From the NCBI GenBank assembly GCA_016719565.1, contig JADJYU010000007.1, forward strand, positions 62,001 to 126,000: 64,000 nt of DNA, read 5' to 3'. A program made the translations under genes and the position numbers. Positions 26,669-35,982 of this stretch are shown here, in pieces. A model generated the notes under the pieces. It did not search any database, was not told where the DNA came from, and worked only from the letters and a program-made list of their open reading frames with translations. This DNA is from Ignavibacteria bacterium. GTDB taxonomy: Bacteria; Bacteroidota; Ignavibacteria; Tepidaquicellales; Tepidaquicellaceae. Each line of letters begins with the position of its first letter. The stretch's first letter is position 1.

Positions 26669-28945
26669 TCAGACAGATGATGTTGGCTTTTCGGTTTTCA
26701 GCTTATCTTCAGGTCTTGTGTAATAATAGTAATAATTATAGTAATAACCGTAAGCGCTTTTGAAACTGAAATTATTGAATACAACACCCAGAAAATTATG
26801 CGGGTCAAGACTGGTAAGTTTTTCTGAAGTTCTGTAAAATGCATCGGAAGGAGTACTTCCTGCTTTGAGAACAAGTATGGTGCCGTCAGCAATTCTGAAC
26901 AGTATTTCTGCGTCAGTAACTGAAATATAAGGAGGAGAATCTATTACTATGAAGTCGTATTTTAATTTCATCTTTTCCAGAAAGTCTTTCATTTGTTTGG
27001 AAGCAAGCAGCTCTGAAGGATTCGGAGGTATAGTTCCGCTGGTTATTACATCTAGGTTTTCCAGTTTTGTTTGTCTTGTGATCTCTTCCAGTGTAGCGTT
27101 TGAAAAAAGATAATCGCTCAGTCCGGGAAATCTGTCAATTTCAAAAACGTTATGTACACGCGGCTTTCTGAGATCGCAGTCCAGAAGAAGAACTTTCTTT
27201 TCCATCTGCGCAAGACTGCCTGCAAGATTTATTGAAATTGTTGTCTTTCCTTCGGAAGGTACAGAACTTGTGAGCAGAATAGTCTTTAGAGGAGTCTCTT
27301 CCAGTTTGGAATACTGTATCCTTGTTCTTAAAGCTTTGAAAGCTTCAGAAGGAGGTGACTTTGGTTTATTTGCAACAATAAATTCACTCTGATAAGATTT
27401 ATTTTTCAGTTCATCAATAGCCGGAATCCATGACAATACACTGATGCCCCGGTTTTCAATCTCATCCGGACTTTTTATTGTATGATCAAAATAATTTCTT
27501 GCAAATGCGAAAGCAACACTGAGACCAATTCCGAAAAGGGTTCCCATAAAAATTATTAACATTCTGTTAGGCTTGGAAGGTTTTGATGCAATAACTCCCG
27601 GCGCAATAACGAGAACTGTTCCAAGTTTAATTCTTTCATTTATCTTCGCTTCCTGATATTTTTCCTCAAGTATTAGATAAAGTTTTTCAGTAGCTTTTCT
27701 GTTACGCTCAAGCTTTGCGTATTCAATGCTCTGAGTTGGAAGTTTTGAAAACTGAACTTCATATTTGGAAAGCATATTTGACAGAGTATTAACTTTTGAA
27801 TTTAACGACTGCACTCCGACACCTGCTTCAAGAAGTCTCTGAGCTACGTTCCTTCTTTCTTCCGGTGTACTTGCGAATAGACTGTTTCTCATTACGTCGA
27901 TTTTTTCATCAAGAGTCTCTCTTAAAGGAGCGATCTTTCTGTTATATTCTGCTAATGTTCTTTCTTTAAGTCTTTCATCATTGGGTATAGAAGCTTCAAC
28001 ATCTCTCTGAGATTCCAGTTCAGCAATTTTAGACTGAATTTCGGTCAGATATAATTCGTCCACTTTTGCCTGAAGAAAATTAACGAGAGTCGGATCCATT
28101 CTTTCAATTTCTGTCTTAAGCGAATTGTATTCTTCCCGTTTTGAATTCAACTCGATCCTTGCAGCGTTTTGCTGCGCTTCCAGTATAGAAATATTTTCAA
28201 CTACGTTTTTTACCTGTGCATCAAGTAAAATAAGTCCGCCGTTTTTCTGATAATCTTCAAGCTCTCCTTCGGCTATAGCAAGGTCTTTGAATTTATTTTC
28301 CTTCTCTTCTCTTAAATATCCGGTGAGGCTTGTAAGTTCTTCTCTTGAGAGATCCAGACTGAATGACTGATATACTTTAGAATAAAGATTAGCGATGAGC
28401 ATCGCCTCATATTTTGCCGGACTTTCGACAATAATGTCAACAACATCAAGTCCTCTCTTCTGATCTATTTTTACAATCAGTGAAAGTATATCTGCAAGAC
28501 TTGCAACTGATATTAATGCAGTTACATCTTCATTTTCACCGTGATTTAGTATGTAATAAAATTTCTTTTTATCTTCATCGATCTTAAAAGTGTCAATCAG
28601 ATTTTCCGCAACCATTTCTCTGATCTTATAACTTTTTAAAACTTCTATTTCATTAGAAATATATCGGTCAGTAATAAAATCCTGAAACTCGGGAATAAGA
28701 CTTGAGCTTAATACACTTCCCTGGGGTCGGTTAATTTTTATCGTAGCGGTTGATTTGTATATATCCTTTGCATACATAACATATGCGATAGTCAGTAAAA
28801 TGCACAGCAAAGTAATTATTGCCATAGGAATCAGATTCATCCTTAAGATATTAAGATAGATCTTAAAGTTATCTTTTGATTCTCTTGATTCGGGGGAATT
28901 TACTGTGGAATGATTACTCTTGCCGTTTAAACTTGGTTTGTTCAA
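26669..28945 (-). CDS. wzc: Polysaccharide co-polymerase/BY tyrosine kinase (Wzc), copy 1
   Basis: This 758-residue protein has a Wzz domain with two membrane helices (around residues 35-55 and 465-485). Long coiled-coil stretches lie between them, and a cytoplasmic tyrosine-kinase domain follows. The Walker A motif is TSSVPSEGKTT near residue 555. VLLLDCDLRKPR is the A' motif and DFIVIDSPP the Walker B. The tail has a tyrosine cluster (YGYYYNYYYYY) for autophosphorylation. It should control chain length and export of the Wzx/Wzy-made polymer. It starts at TTG and is the first gene of the leftward operon, downstream of the repeat array. A paralogue lies at 33554-35806. Confidence 0.93.
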   Translation of the reverse strand: MNKPSLNGKSNHSTVNSPESRESKDNFKIYLNILRMNLIPMAIITLLCILLTIAYVMYAKDIYKSTATIKINRPQGSVLSSSLIPEFQDFITDRYISNEIEVLKSYKIREMVAENLIDTFKIDEDKKKFYYILNHGENEDVTALISVASLADILSLIVKIDQKRGLDVVDIIVESPAKYEAMLIANLYSKVYQSFSLDLSREELTSLTGYLREEKENKFKDLAIAEGELEDYQKNGGLILLDAQVKNVVENISILEAQQNAARIELNSKREEYNSLKTEIERMDPTLVNFLQAKVDELYLTEIQSKIAELESQRDVEASIPNDERLKERTLAEYNRKIAPLRETLDEKIDVMRNSLFASTPEERRNVAQRLLEAGVGVQSLNSKVNTLSNMLSKYEVQFSKLPTQSIEYAKLERNRKATEKLYLILEEKYQEAKINERIKLGTVLVIAPGVIASKPSKPNRMLIIFMGTLFGIGLSVAFAFARNYFDHTIKSPDEIENRGISVLSWIPAIDELKNKSYQSEFIVANKPKSPPSEAFKALRTRIQYSKLEETPLKTILLTSSVPSEGKTTISINLAGSLAQMEKKVLLLDCDLRKPRVHNVFEIDRFPGLSDYLFSNATLEEITRQTKLENLDVITSGTIPPNPSELLASKQMKDFLEKMKLKYDFIVIDSPPYISVTDAEILFRIADGTILVLKAGSTPSDAFYRTSEKLTSLDPHNFLGVVFNNFSFKSAYGYYYNYYYYYTRPEDKLKTEKPTSSV

Positions 28946-30556
28946 TTTTTGCGATGCGATTAAATAAAATATTCAACTCTAATAATCAGAAATTAATATC
29001 CAGTATTAAAGTAAAATCCATCTGAACTAATTAATTCATAAGCATATCAGTTATTTAAAATTATAACCCTTTAAATATTACCGATTATTATACGAATTTC
29101 TTTTTTAGTAAGGTTACAAAGATAAACTGAATAAAGCACTATTTCAACGTCATAAAATATGCTGAACCCTCTTGAATTCGCATCCGCCAAAACGAAATAT
29201 TTAATATTAACCTTTGAAATAAGACTAAAATATAACAGCTCAGGATCTGCACAATTTGCAGACAAAGCTCTGTTGTCAATAAAAGCTTCTGAGTTCCCAA
29301 TTAATGCTAAGCAGCTCCAATGTGAAGACTAAAACTTTTCATCGAAGACACTTAACTTTCAGGGGAAGATACTCAACTTTAAAGTAGTGACTAATATCTA
29401 TAGAATAAAAACTATAAACTTTAATGCGGAGATTATAAAATTTAATGTGAAAGACTATAAACTCAAAGCTGAGACTATTAACTCAAAAGAGGAGACTATT
29501 AACCCAAAAGAGGAGATTATTAACTCAAAAGATGAGCTGTTAACTTTAAAGGAAAGATTACTAACATTCATAAAGTGAAATCTGACATCGTCAAGATCAC
29601 ACGTAACATCAAAAAAATGGAGAGGTACCGTTAAACAATGAGGATTTACATGCAAACAATGAGGATTTACATTCAAACAATGAGGATTTACATTCAAACA
29701 ATGAGGACTTACATTCAAACAATGAGGATTTACATTCAAACAATGAGGATTTACATTCAAACAATGAGGATTTACATTCAAACAATGAGGACTTACATTC
29801 AAACAATGAGGACTTACATTCAAACAATGAGGACTTACATTCAAACAATGAGGATTTACATTCAAACAATGAGGATTTACATTCAAACAATGAGGATTTA
29901 CATTCAGACAATGAGGATTTACATTCAAACAATGAGGATTTACATTCAAACAATGAGGACTTACATTCAAACAATGATGAGGTGCCGTCAAACAATAAGG
30001 ACTAACATTCAAACAATGACGTGTACAGCAAAACAATGGCGAGCACTTTTTTTGTGTTAAAGCCATTAACCGCAAATTTAAAGCGTTTTGTGGTGATTTA
30101 AAAAAAAAATTAGTGAATAACAAAGATCATTAATTCAAAAAGAGAATACATTGTACTGAGGAATTTTTAGTGAAGCAGGAGTTATAACTTCCAACGTTAA
30201 AATACACTGGGCTGGTTTCAGGAAAAAAAAGACAGCTAAAAAACTAAGCGAGAAAATTCAAGAACTTTTTCTTCTGACTGAAAACGTTTTGGACAGCAGA
30301 GACATTAATTAATTATAAAAACCAAATTGAGATAAATAGAATAGATAAAAATTTTGAATGACAATTCAATTTTAAATTGTGCAATTTGATTTAAAATTTA
30401 ATAATAATATAAATGCGTTATTATTCTAAAGTAAATTTTTGATATTTTTTATAAAGTTTTTTTTAAGTGACCATTGCTAAGTTATTGTTAGGACTTTAAT
30501 TTAAACAACATTTTAAGTATGTTAAAAACATAGATTTTTTTACAATCAATATAAAT
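28946..30556. other. 1.6-kb divergent intergenic region between two glycan operons
   Basis: This gap separates the leftward Wzc operon from the rightward SLBB/UpxY operon and must hold both promoters. I could not assign promoter boxes with confidence. Positions 28946-29320 are AT-rich and show no gene. Positions 29323-30057 are the 21-bp repeat array. Positions 30058-30556 are AT-rich. They include a 51-codon open stretch (30160-30312) without a usual start and long T-runs just before the first gene. Confidence 0.75.
29323..30057. repeat. Array of ~34 tandem 21-bp units, conserved core and decayed flanks
   Basis: Sixteen nearly identical 21-bp units fill 29640-29975. They read GAGGATTTACATTCAAAC plus AAT and vary mainly T/C at one position (GATTTAC or GACTTAC). 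Both flanks continue with the same period but with diverged units: 29323-29639 on the left (GAGACTATTAACTCAAAAG-type units, mostly 21 bp, some 20 or 22) and 29976-30057 on the right. There are no spacers, so this is not a CRISPR array. The period is divisible by three, so several frames stay open on both strands by chance. The unit length equals about two turns of B-DNA. Confidence 0.92.
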
Positions 30557-31087
30557 TTGAGAACAAAATTCGTTCTAATTCTAATACTGATAATTATATC
30601 AACAGGAAATACTTACTCACAAACGGACAGGATGAAGGTTGGAAACGATGCTTTTTCAACACAACAGGGCGGTTATTATAACTATGGCGATAAAGACAAA
30701 GTAAATATCGAAGTTAATGTCTGGGGCTATGTAAGATATCCCGGGAAATACCTTATCCCGCAGGGTTCCACCATGACCGATCTTATCTCATACAGCGGAG
30801 GTCCAGTAACAGAATCCAGACTTGAAGATATAAGACTTTACAGACCAAAAAATGACAGCCTGAGAGTAAACCAGGATGTTTTAATAAAGCTTGATTATAA
30901 TGATCTTCTCTGGGAAGAACGAGTAAATATAAGAAGCAAGATAAACACCATACTTCTCCCCGGAGATATATTGATCATAACCGGTGAACCCAGATATTTC
31001 AGCCGGGACAATGTAAATCTCATCCTCGCAATTTCTTCAGTACTTATTTCATTAGGCATATTAGTTATATCAATTACCAACAAATAG
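30557..31087 (+). CDS. Small SLBB-domain polysaccharide export protein, copy 1
   Basis: This 176-residue protein has an N-terminal signal-peptide-like segment (residues 1-22, ending near YSQ). Residues ~50-140 form a single SLBB beta-grasp domain (VNVWGYVRYPGKYLIPQGSTMTDLI, SGGP). A hydrophobic helix lies at the C-terminus (NLILAISSVLISLGILV). It lacks the Poly_export domain and amphipathic C-terminal helix of full-length Wza. It starts at TTG. A paralogue at 32926-33483 precedes the second Wzc gene. The likely role is a periplasmic part of an export channel, but this is inferred. Confidence 0.8.
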   Translation: MRTKFVLILILIIISTGNTYSQTDRMKVGNDAFSTQQGGYYNYGDKDKVNIEVNVWGYVRYPGKYLIPQGSTMTDLISYSGGPVTESRLEDIRLYRPKNDSLRVNQDVLIKLDYNDLLWEERVNIRSKINTILLPGDILIITGEPRYFSRDNVNLILAISSVLISLGILVISITNK

Positions 31088-31109
31088 AAAAATTCAGCAT
31101 TAAAGAATA

Positions 31110-31622
31110 ATGACAGAGACACATAACAGAAACTGGTATGTAATGCAGACAAAGCCGAGAAGTGAAATCAAAGTTTTTCACAATATAAAATACCGCGGTA
31201 TAGATGCATTCCTTCCTTTAGTGGAAAAGGTACGGGTTTGGTCAGACAGGAAGAAAAAAATTCAGGAGCCGTTATTTTCCGGATATGTATTTGTAAAAGC
31301 AAGTGAAGCTGAGAGACAAAGCGCGATCAGGGATAATTCCGGAGCGCTGAGATATATTTATTTTGAAAAAAGACCGGCAATTGTAACCGAGAATGAAATA
31401 AGTATTATAAAACAGGCACTACTCGAACCTGATAAAATTAGCATTGAAGAAAAACATATAAAAAGAGGTGATATAGTAACAGTCAATTATGGGATATTTA
31501 AGGGTATGAATGGATATGTGAATGAAATAAGAGGTAATTACAAATTAACTGTGAACTTAGAAGAATTTTCATATTCAATAAGCATAATTCTGAATTCCAA
31601 CGAAGTCAGTCTTATTATTTAA
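31110..31622 (+). CDS. NusG-family antiterminator (UpxY/RfaH-like)
   Basis: This 170-residue protein has the NusG N-terminal domain: NWYVMQTKPRSEIKVFHNI, DAFLPLVEKVRVWSDRKK and PLFSGYVFVKA. A short C-terminal KOW-like domain follows (KRGDIVTVNYGIFKGMNGYV). Specialised NusG paralogues (RfaH, UpxY, LoaP) bind elongating polymerase and let it read through long surface-polysaccharide operons. It is encoded second in the rightward operon, directly before a hairpin terminator at 31634-31660. That placement suggests it allows transcription of the genes beyond. Confidence 0.88.
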   Translation: MTETHNRNWYVMQTKPRSEIKVFHNIKYRGIDAFLPLVEKVRVWSDRKKKIQEPLFSGYVFVKASEAERQSAIRDNSGALRYIYFEKRPAIVTENEISIIKQALLEPDKISIEEKHIKRGDIVTVNYGIFKGMNGYVNEIRGNYKLTVNLEEFSYSISIILNSNEVSLII

Positions 31623-31633
31623 TCTGATACAAA

Positions 31634-31660
31634 AACCCGGAATCTCCGGGTTGTTTAATT
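31634..31660 (+). terminator. Hairpin terminator inside the operon after the antiterminator gene
   Basis: Perfect 7-bp arms AACCCGG and CCGGGTT enclose a five-base loop. GTTTAATTTTC follows, so the U-tract is moderate. It starts 11 bp after the antiterminator stop codon and precedes the rest of the glycan operon. Confidence 0.75.
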
Positions 31661-31835
31661 TTCATTCAAAAGGTATTGTTAATATTTTGACAGGCGATTC
31701 TGATACAATATCAAACTGATTACATAAATTATATAAATGACTTAAAAAGTTTGAATTTGTGAGTCAAATGGCGGAGCCATAATAAATTCAGAATTTAAAG
31801 CACAGATTTTTTAATGAAGACAATAAAAAATTAAA

Positions 31836-32781
31836 ATGCAATCAACAAAATTTCTCGTAACGGGTGGTGCAGGATTTATCGGATCTAATATAGTGAGTGA
31901 ACTTTTAGAAAAAGGACACAGTGTTAGAATACTTGATAATTTTTCATCAGGCAAACGCGAGAATTTGTCAGATTTTTCAAATGACATTGAACTTATAGAA
32001 GGAGATATCAGAAGTTATCATATCGTCAGTGAAGCTTTTGAAGGGAATAGAAGTAGTGCTTCATCAGGCGGCATTACCATCTGTACCCCGATCAATAAAA
32101 GATCCAATCACTTCAAATGAAGTAAATGTAAACGGTATTCTTAATATACTGGAGGCTTCAGTAGGAGCAAATGTAAGAAGGGTTGTTTATGCATCTTCTT
32201 CTTCTGTTTACGGAGATAATCCTGAACTTCCGAAACATGAAGGTATGCTTCCTAATCCGCTTTCCCCCTACGCAGTCTCAAAACTTGCTGGCGAAAAATA
32301 CTGCAGTGTTTTTTCAAAAATATACGGACTTGAAACAATTGCTTTAAGATATTTCAATGTATTCGGACCAAATCAGGATCCATCTTCACAGTATTCTGCA
32401 GTCATTCCTAAATTTATAACAGCAATAATGAAAAATGAAAGACCTGTTATATATGGTGACGGAGAGCAGTCAAGAGATTTTACATTTGTCTCAAATGTCG
32501 TAGGTGCCAATATAATAGCTTCGTTTGCTGAGTGTGAAACAGGTATTGTAATGAACTGCGCTTTTAGCGGCAGGATCACTCTTAATGAACTTGTTTCAAG
32601 TATAAATACCAAACTGAATAAAAACATTGAACCTCTTTACGAAAAATCCAGACCGGGTGATATTAAACATTCTTATTCGGATATTAGACTGATCAAAGAA
32701 AAAATTGGATTTGCGCCAATAGTGGATTTCGAAACAGGGCTTGATAAAACCATAGAATTTTTTCTAAAAAAAAATAATTAA
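31836..32781 (+). CDS. UDP-GlcNAc 4-epimerase-like (WbpP type), frameshifted
   Basis: Two overlapping frames together make one extended SDR of ~315 residues. The first frame (31836 to ~32045) has the NAD motif VTGGAGFIGSNI and LDNFSSGKREN. The second has VVLHQAALPSVPRSI, the catalytic SSSSVYG, the Tyr-Lys pair in SPYAVSKLAGE and RYFNVFGPNQDP. These are the features of WbpP-type UDP-GlcNAc/GalNAc C4-epimerases. Removing one A in GGGAATAG at 32043-32050 joins them as EG-IEVVLHQAA. No long homopolymer is present, so this may be a real mutation. As written the gene would not make a full-length enzyme. Confidence 0.85.
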
Positions 32782-32925
32782 TAAATAACGATACACAAAC
32801 TATCTTCTTATAAATATATTTTTATGACTAAGAATTTATAGTTAAATTGCTTATGTTATTTTCCAAAGGAACAAATTAGAATTTCCAAAAATTTTTCAAC
32901 TACAAATTTACATATAAATAAAATT

Positions 32926-33483
32926 TTGAATTCAATTCGCAACGCAGTTATAGTTATATCGTTCTTTGCAATTTTAATAACAGGAGAAGCTTTCTCACAG
33001 CTTGACAGTGATTACGTAAAGATCGGTCCTGAAGAACTTCTAAAACCCGGAGCCGGGAATTATTTTAATTACTCAGATAAAAATAAAGTTAACATCGAAG
33101 TTATCATGCTGGGCGGACCAAGTCCGGGGAAATATCTTATTCCCCAGGGTACTACAATTTTTGATCTAATGATAATGTCCGGTAATACAAAATCAGATTA
33201 TTCTGAAGATATTAAGATCCTGAGACTTAAAAGCGAAACTCCTATTTTGCAGGCAAGATCTTACAAGCAATATGCCTTTGATGAATTTTATGAGGATGAC
33301 AGTGAATTTTTATTAAAGGCGTATAAGAATCCTCTTCTGCAGCCGGGTGATCTGGTGATACTTCCGGAAGTAAAATCGGATCAGAATATTTTCTTTTACA
33401 TTAGGGAAACAATTTATTTCGTAGGCACTTTAATATCTTTCTATTATTTAGTTGATAACCTGGTAAGAAGATCTGTTGATTAA
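32926..33483 (+). CDS. Small SLBB-domain polysaccharide export protein, copy 2
   Basis: This 185-residue protein is built like the one at 30557-31087. It has an N-terminal signal segment ending near AFSQ. A shared block follows (NYFNYSDKNKVNIEV, GGPSPGKYLIPQGTTIFDLM, MSGNT), then a C-terminal hydrophobic segment. The start is TTG. It lies 70 bp upstream of the second Wzc gene, so the two probably act in one export complex. The role is inferred. Confidence 0.8.
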   Translation: MNSIRNAVIVISFFAILITGEAFSQLDSDYVKIGPEELLKPGAGNYFNYSDKNKVNIEVIMLGGPSPGKYLIPQGTTIFDLMIMSGNTKSDYSEDIKILRLKSETPILQARSYKQYAFDEFYEDDSEFLLKAYKNPLLQPGDLVILPEVKSDQNIFFYIRETIYFVGTLISFYYLVDNLVRRSVD

Positions 33484-33553
33484 AAATTTTCCCATATATT
33501 TTTTCAATTTTTATTTTAATATTTTAATAAAGTTTTAAATTAAACACCACGAA

Positions 33554-35806
33554 ATGGCAAAAAATAATTCATACGATGAATTTGATGAATTTGAACAGTC
33601 AGGCGACACTGCTCAGTCCAAAGATGTATTAAAAGAATATATAAATGTACTCCGACAGAATCTTATTCCAATACTTATCATATTATCTGTAAGCATTATT
33701 TACACATTAATTTATGTAAATACTGCAACTAATATATACAGGTCTACCACAAGCGTTAAACTCGACAGTCCCCAGGGAAATATTTTAACAGCAAATTTTG
33801 GTTTTGAAGGCGGAAATGTTACCAATGAAAAATATATACAGGTTCAGATAGCTGTAATGAAGAGTTATGATATCAGGGATAAGGTATCTAAAGTTTTGAT
33901 CGACTCTTTTACTTCGGGTAACAGGCAATACAGTTTACTGCTGAACAGAGCTGTGCTCCCGGAAACAGTAGCTGTGTCACATGAAGTATTAAGAAGAGAA
34001 CTTAGCAGTATTGTTACAATCGCATCGGTAAAAGGTCTTGATGCTATAAGTATTACTGTAGAAGGTCCAATATTTGATGAGCTTCAGTATATAACCAAAA
34101 CTTATGCAGATGTTTATTTGAGATATAACGTAGATCTCAGCAGACAGGATATAACAAACGTAAAGAAGTTTATTGTAGATGAGAGGGAGAAGAAATTTAA
34201 AGAACTTAATGATGCTGAAAATTCCATAGAAAATTTTCAAAAGAGGACAGGATATATATCTTTAAATACACAAACAAGTGCTCTGGTGAATAATATTGCT
34301 CAGTATGAAGCATTAATTAAAGGAAATGAAATTGATACAAGAATCCGTGAAAGCAGTCTTAATTCACTTAATGAAAAATATGCGGATATGGATCCTCAGC
34401 TGACTGATTTTATTGAAGCGCAGCTTAATCAGTCTTATCTTACCGCCATACAGTCACAGGTTGCAAATCTTGAAGTTCAGAGGGATATAGAACTTGCTAC
34501 AATCCAGAATGAAGAGGTAAAGGATAAAACAAGAGAAGTATTTGACAGAAAATTAAATAATCTTAAAGAAAAATTGTCGGAACAGATAGAGATCATGAAG
34601 ACCGGCATACAGGCAAACACTCCCGCTGAAAAGAAAAGTCTCAGCTCTGAAATATTCAATCAGAAACTTCAGATTCAGGATATGAGACTCAAGAATTCAT
34701 ATTATAAAGATCTTGTAAATAAATCTCAGAATGAATTAAAAAATCTACCTGAGCAAATGAGCGAACTTGTAAAACTTGAAAGAGACAGAAGTTCAGCTGA
34801 AAAATTATATACAACCCTTGAGCAAAAATACCAGGAAGCAACAATCAATGAAAGAGCGAGAGTCGGAAACGCTTCAATTTTGGATCTCGGACTGGACAAT
34901 AATGCTCCTGTAGCTCCAGACAGACCAAAGATTATATTGTTCGGTATTCTTATCGGACTCGGACTGGGTCTTGCATTTGCATTTGTAAGAAATTATCTCG
35001 ATAAATCAATTAAGTCACCGGATGAACTTGAAAGCAAAGGCGCAAGCGTACTTTCATGGATACCCCGTATCGAAACTGTGGGTAAAAACGGAACTTCAAC
35101 ACCTGAATTTATTGTGGGAAATAAATCCAACTCCGCAGCTTCAGAGGCATTTAAAGCATTAAGGACCAGGATACAGTTTTCAAGACTTGAATCTGAACAG
35201 CTTAAGACAATTCTTGTCACAAGTTCAATTCCCTTTGAAGGTAAAACAATTGTATCTTCAAATCTTGCAGGTAGTTTTGCACAGGCAGGTAAAAAAGTTT
35301 TAATAATGGACTGTGACCTGAGAAAACCAAGGATACACAATGTTTTCGAAACGGATAAATTCCCGGGGCTTAGCGATTACCTGTTTACAAATGTTACCTT
35401 AGAAGACATTACAAGACCAACTCCAATGGATAATCTTCATTTCATTACAAGCGGAACCATACCGCCGAATCCTTCCGAACTTCTCGGATCGGTTCAGATG
35501 AAACAGTTTATTAATAAATTGAAAGAAATTTACGATATTGTAATTATTGACTCACCACCTTTTATAACTGTTACGGACTCGGAGATACTTTATAATATTA
35601 CTGACGGTACAGTCCTTGTGTGTCAGGCAAATAAGACTCCGGCAGATGCATTCTGGAAGACGTATGACAGGCTCAATAAAAAATATCCGCATCATTTACT
35701 CGGATGCGTGCTGAACAATTTTAACTTCAAGAGCTCTTACGGTTATTATTATAATTATTATTATTATTACTCACAGCCGGATTCCAATAAAAAAATTCTT
35801 AAGTAA
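33554..35806 (+). CDS. wzc: Polysaccharide co-polymerase/BY tyrosine kinase (Wzc), copy 2
   Basis: This 750-residue paralogue of the protein at 26669-28945 has the same architecture. Wzz helices lie near residues 38-58 and 455-480, with coiled coil between them. The kinase domain contains TSSIPFEGKTI (Walker A), VLIMDCDLRKPR and DIVIIDSPP, followed by the tyrosine-rich tail YGYYYNYYYYY. It directly precedes an ABC-type exporter instead of a Wzx/Wzy set, which is unusual for a Wzc. It could serve the leftward Wzy system as a second regulator. Confidence 0.93.
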   Translation: MAKNNSYDEFDEFEQSGDTAQSKDVLKEYINVLRQNLIPILIILSVSIIYTLIYVNTATNIYRSTTSVKLDSPQGNILTANFGFEGGNVTNEKYIQVQIAVMKSYDIRDKVSKVLIDSFTSGNRQYSLLLNRAVLPETVAVSHEVLRRELSSIVTIASVKGLDAISITVEGPIFDELQYITKTYADVYLRYNVDLSRQDITNVKKFIVDEREKKFKELNDAENSIENFQKRTGYISLNTQTSALVNNIAQYEALIKGNEIDTRIRESSLNSLNEKYADMDPQLTDFIEAQLNQSYLTAIQSQVANLEVQRDIELATIQNEEVKDKTREVFDRKLNNLKEKLSEQIEIMKTGIQANTPAEKKSLSSEIFNQKLQIQDMRLKNSYYKDLVNKSQNELKNLPEQMSELVKLERDRSSAEKLYTTLEQKYQEATINERARVGNASILDLGLDNNAPVAPDRPKIILFGILIGLGLGLAFAFVRNYLDKSIKSPDELESKGASVLSWIPRIETVGKNGTSTPEFIVGNKSNSAASEAFKALRTRIQFSRLESEQLKTILVTSSIPFEGKTIVSSNLAGSFAQAGKKVLIMDCDLRKPRIHNVFETDKFPGLSDYLFTNVTLEDITRPTPMDNLHFITSGTIPPNPSELLGSVQMKQFINKLKEIYDIVIIDSPPFITVTDSEILYNITDGTVLVCQANKTPADAFWKTYDRLNKKYPHHLLGCVLNNFNFKSSYGYYYNYYYYYSQPDSNKKILK

Positions 35807-35982
35807 TCCGTAGCACATTTATAATAATAAACTTTATTTTTTATAAATTCACCCATTCCGATATTACCTGTACAAATAAAAATTCATCCGCTGATATTTT
35901 TATTTCTGCATCAAATGTATTGCAACTGAATTTTCTAAGCTGCAATAGTCAGAAATTATTAATTAATATTTAAACAATTTAA

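Noticed and set aside
29387..29578. Small open frame with ETINSKE-like heptads
   Set aside because: It follows the decayed units of the same 21-bp array and loses register with the central units, so it is better explained as repeat sequence.
29323..30057. Possible CRISPR array
   Set aside because: The repeats are directly adjacent with no unique spacers, and no cas genes are present.
29638..30060. Open frame with repeating MRIYIQT in the 21-bp array
   Set aside because: A period divisible by three keeps frames open on both strands. There is no signal, start context or homology, and the minus-strand frames (29455-30123 and 29609-29995) are open for the same reason.
30160..30312. 51-codon open stretch with Lys-rich sequence ending LDSRDIN
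   Set aside because: It has no ATG, GTG or TTG near its start and no recognisable family. It may be a gene remnant, but support is too weak.
30557..31087. Wza outer-membrane exporter
   Set aside because: Only one SLBB domain is present. The Poly_export domain and the outer-membrane helix are absent.
32029..32781. Separate short epimerase gene with GTG start
   Set aside because: It lacks the NAD-binding N-terminus, which is in the overlapping upstream frame. One frameshifted gene is the better reading.
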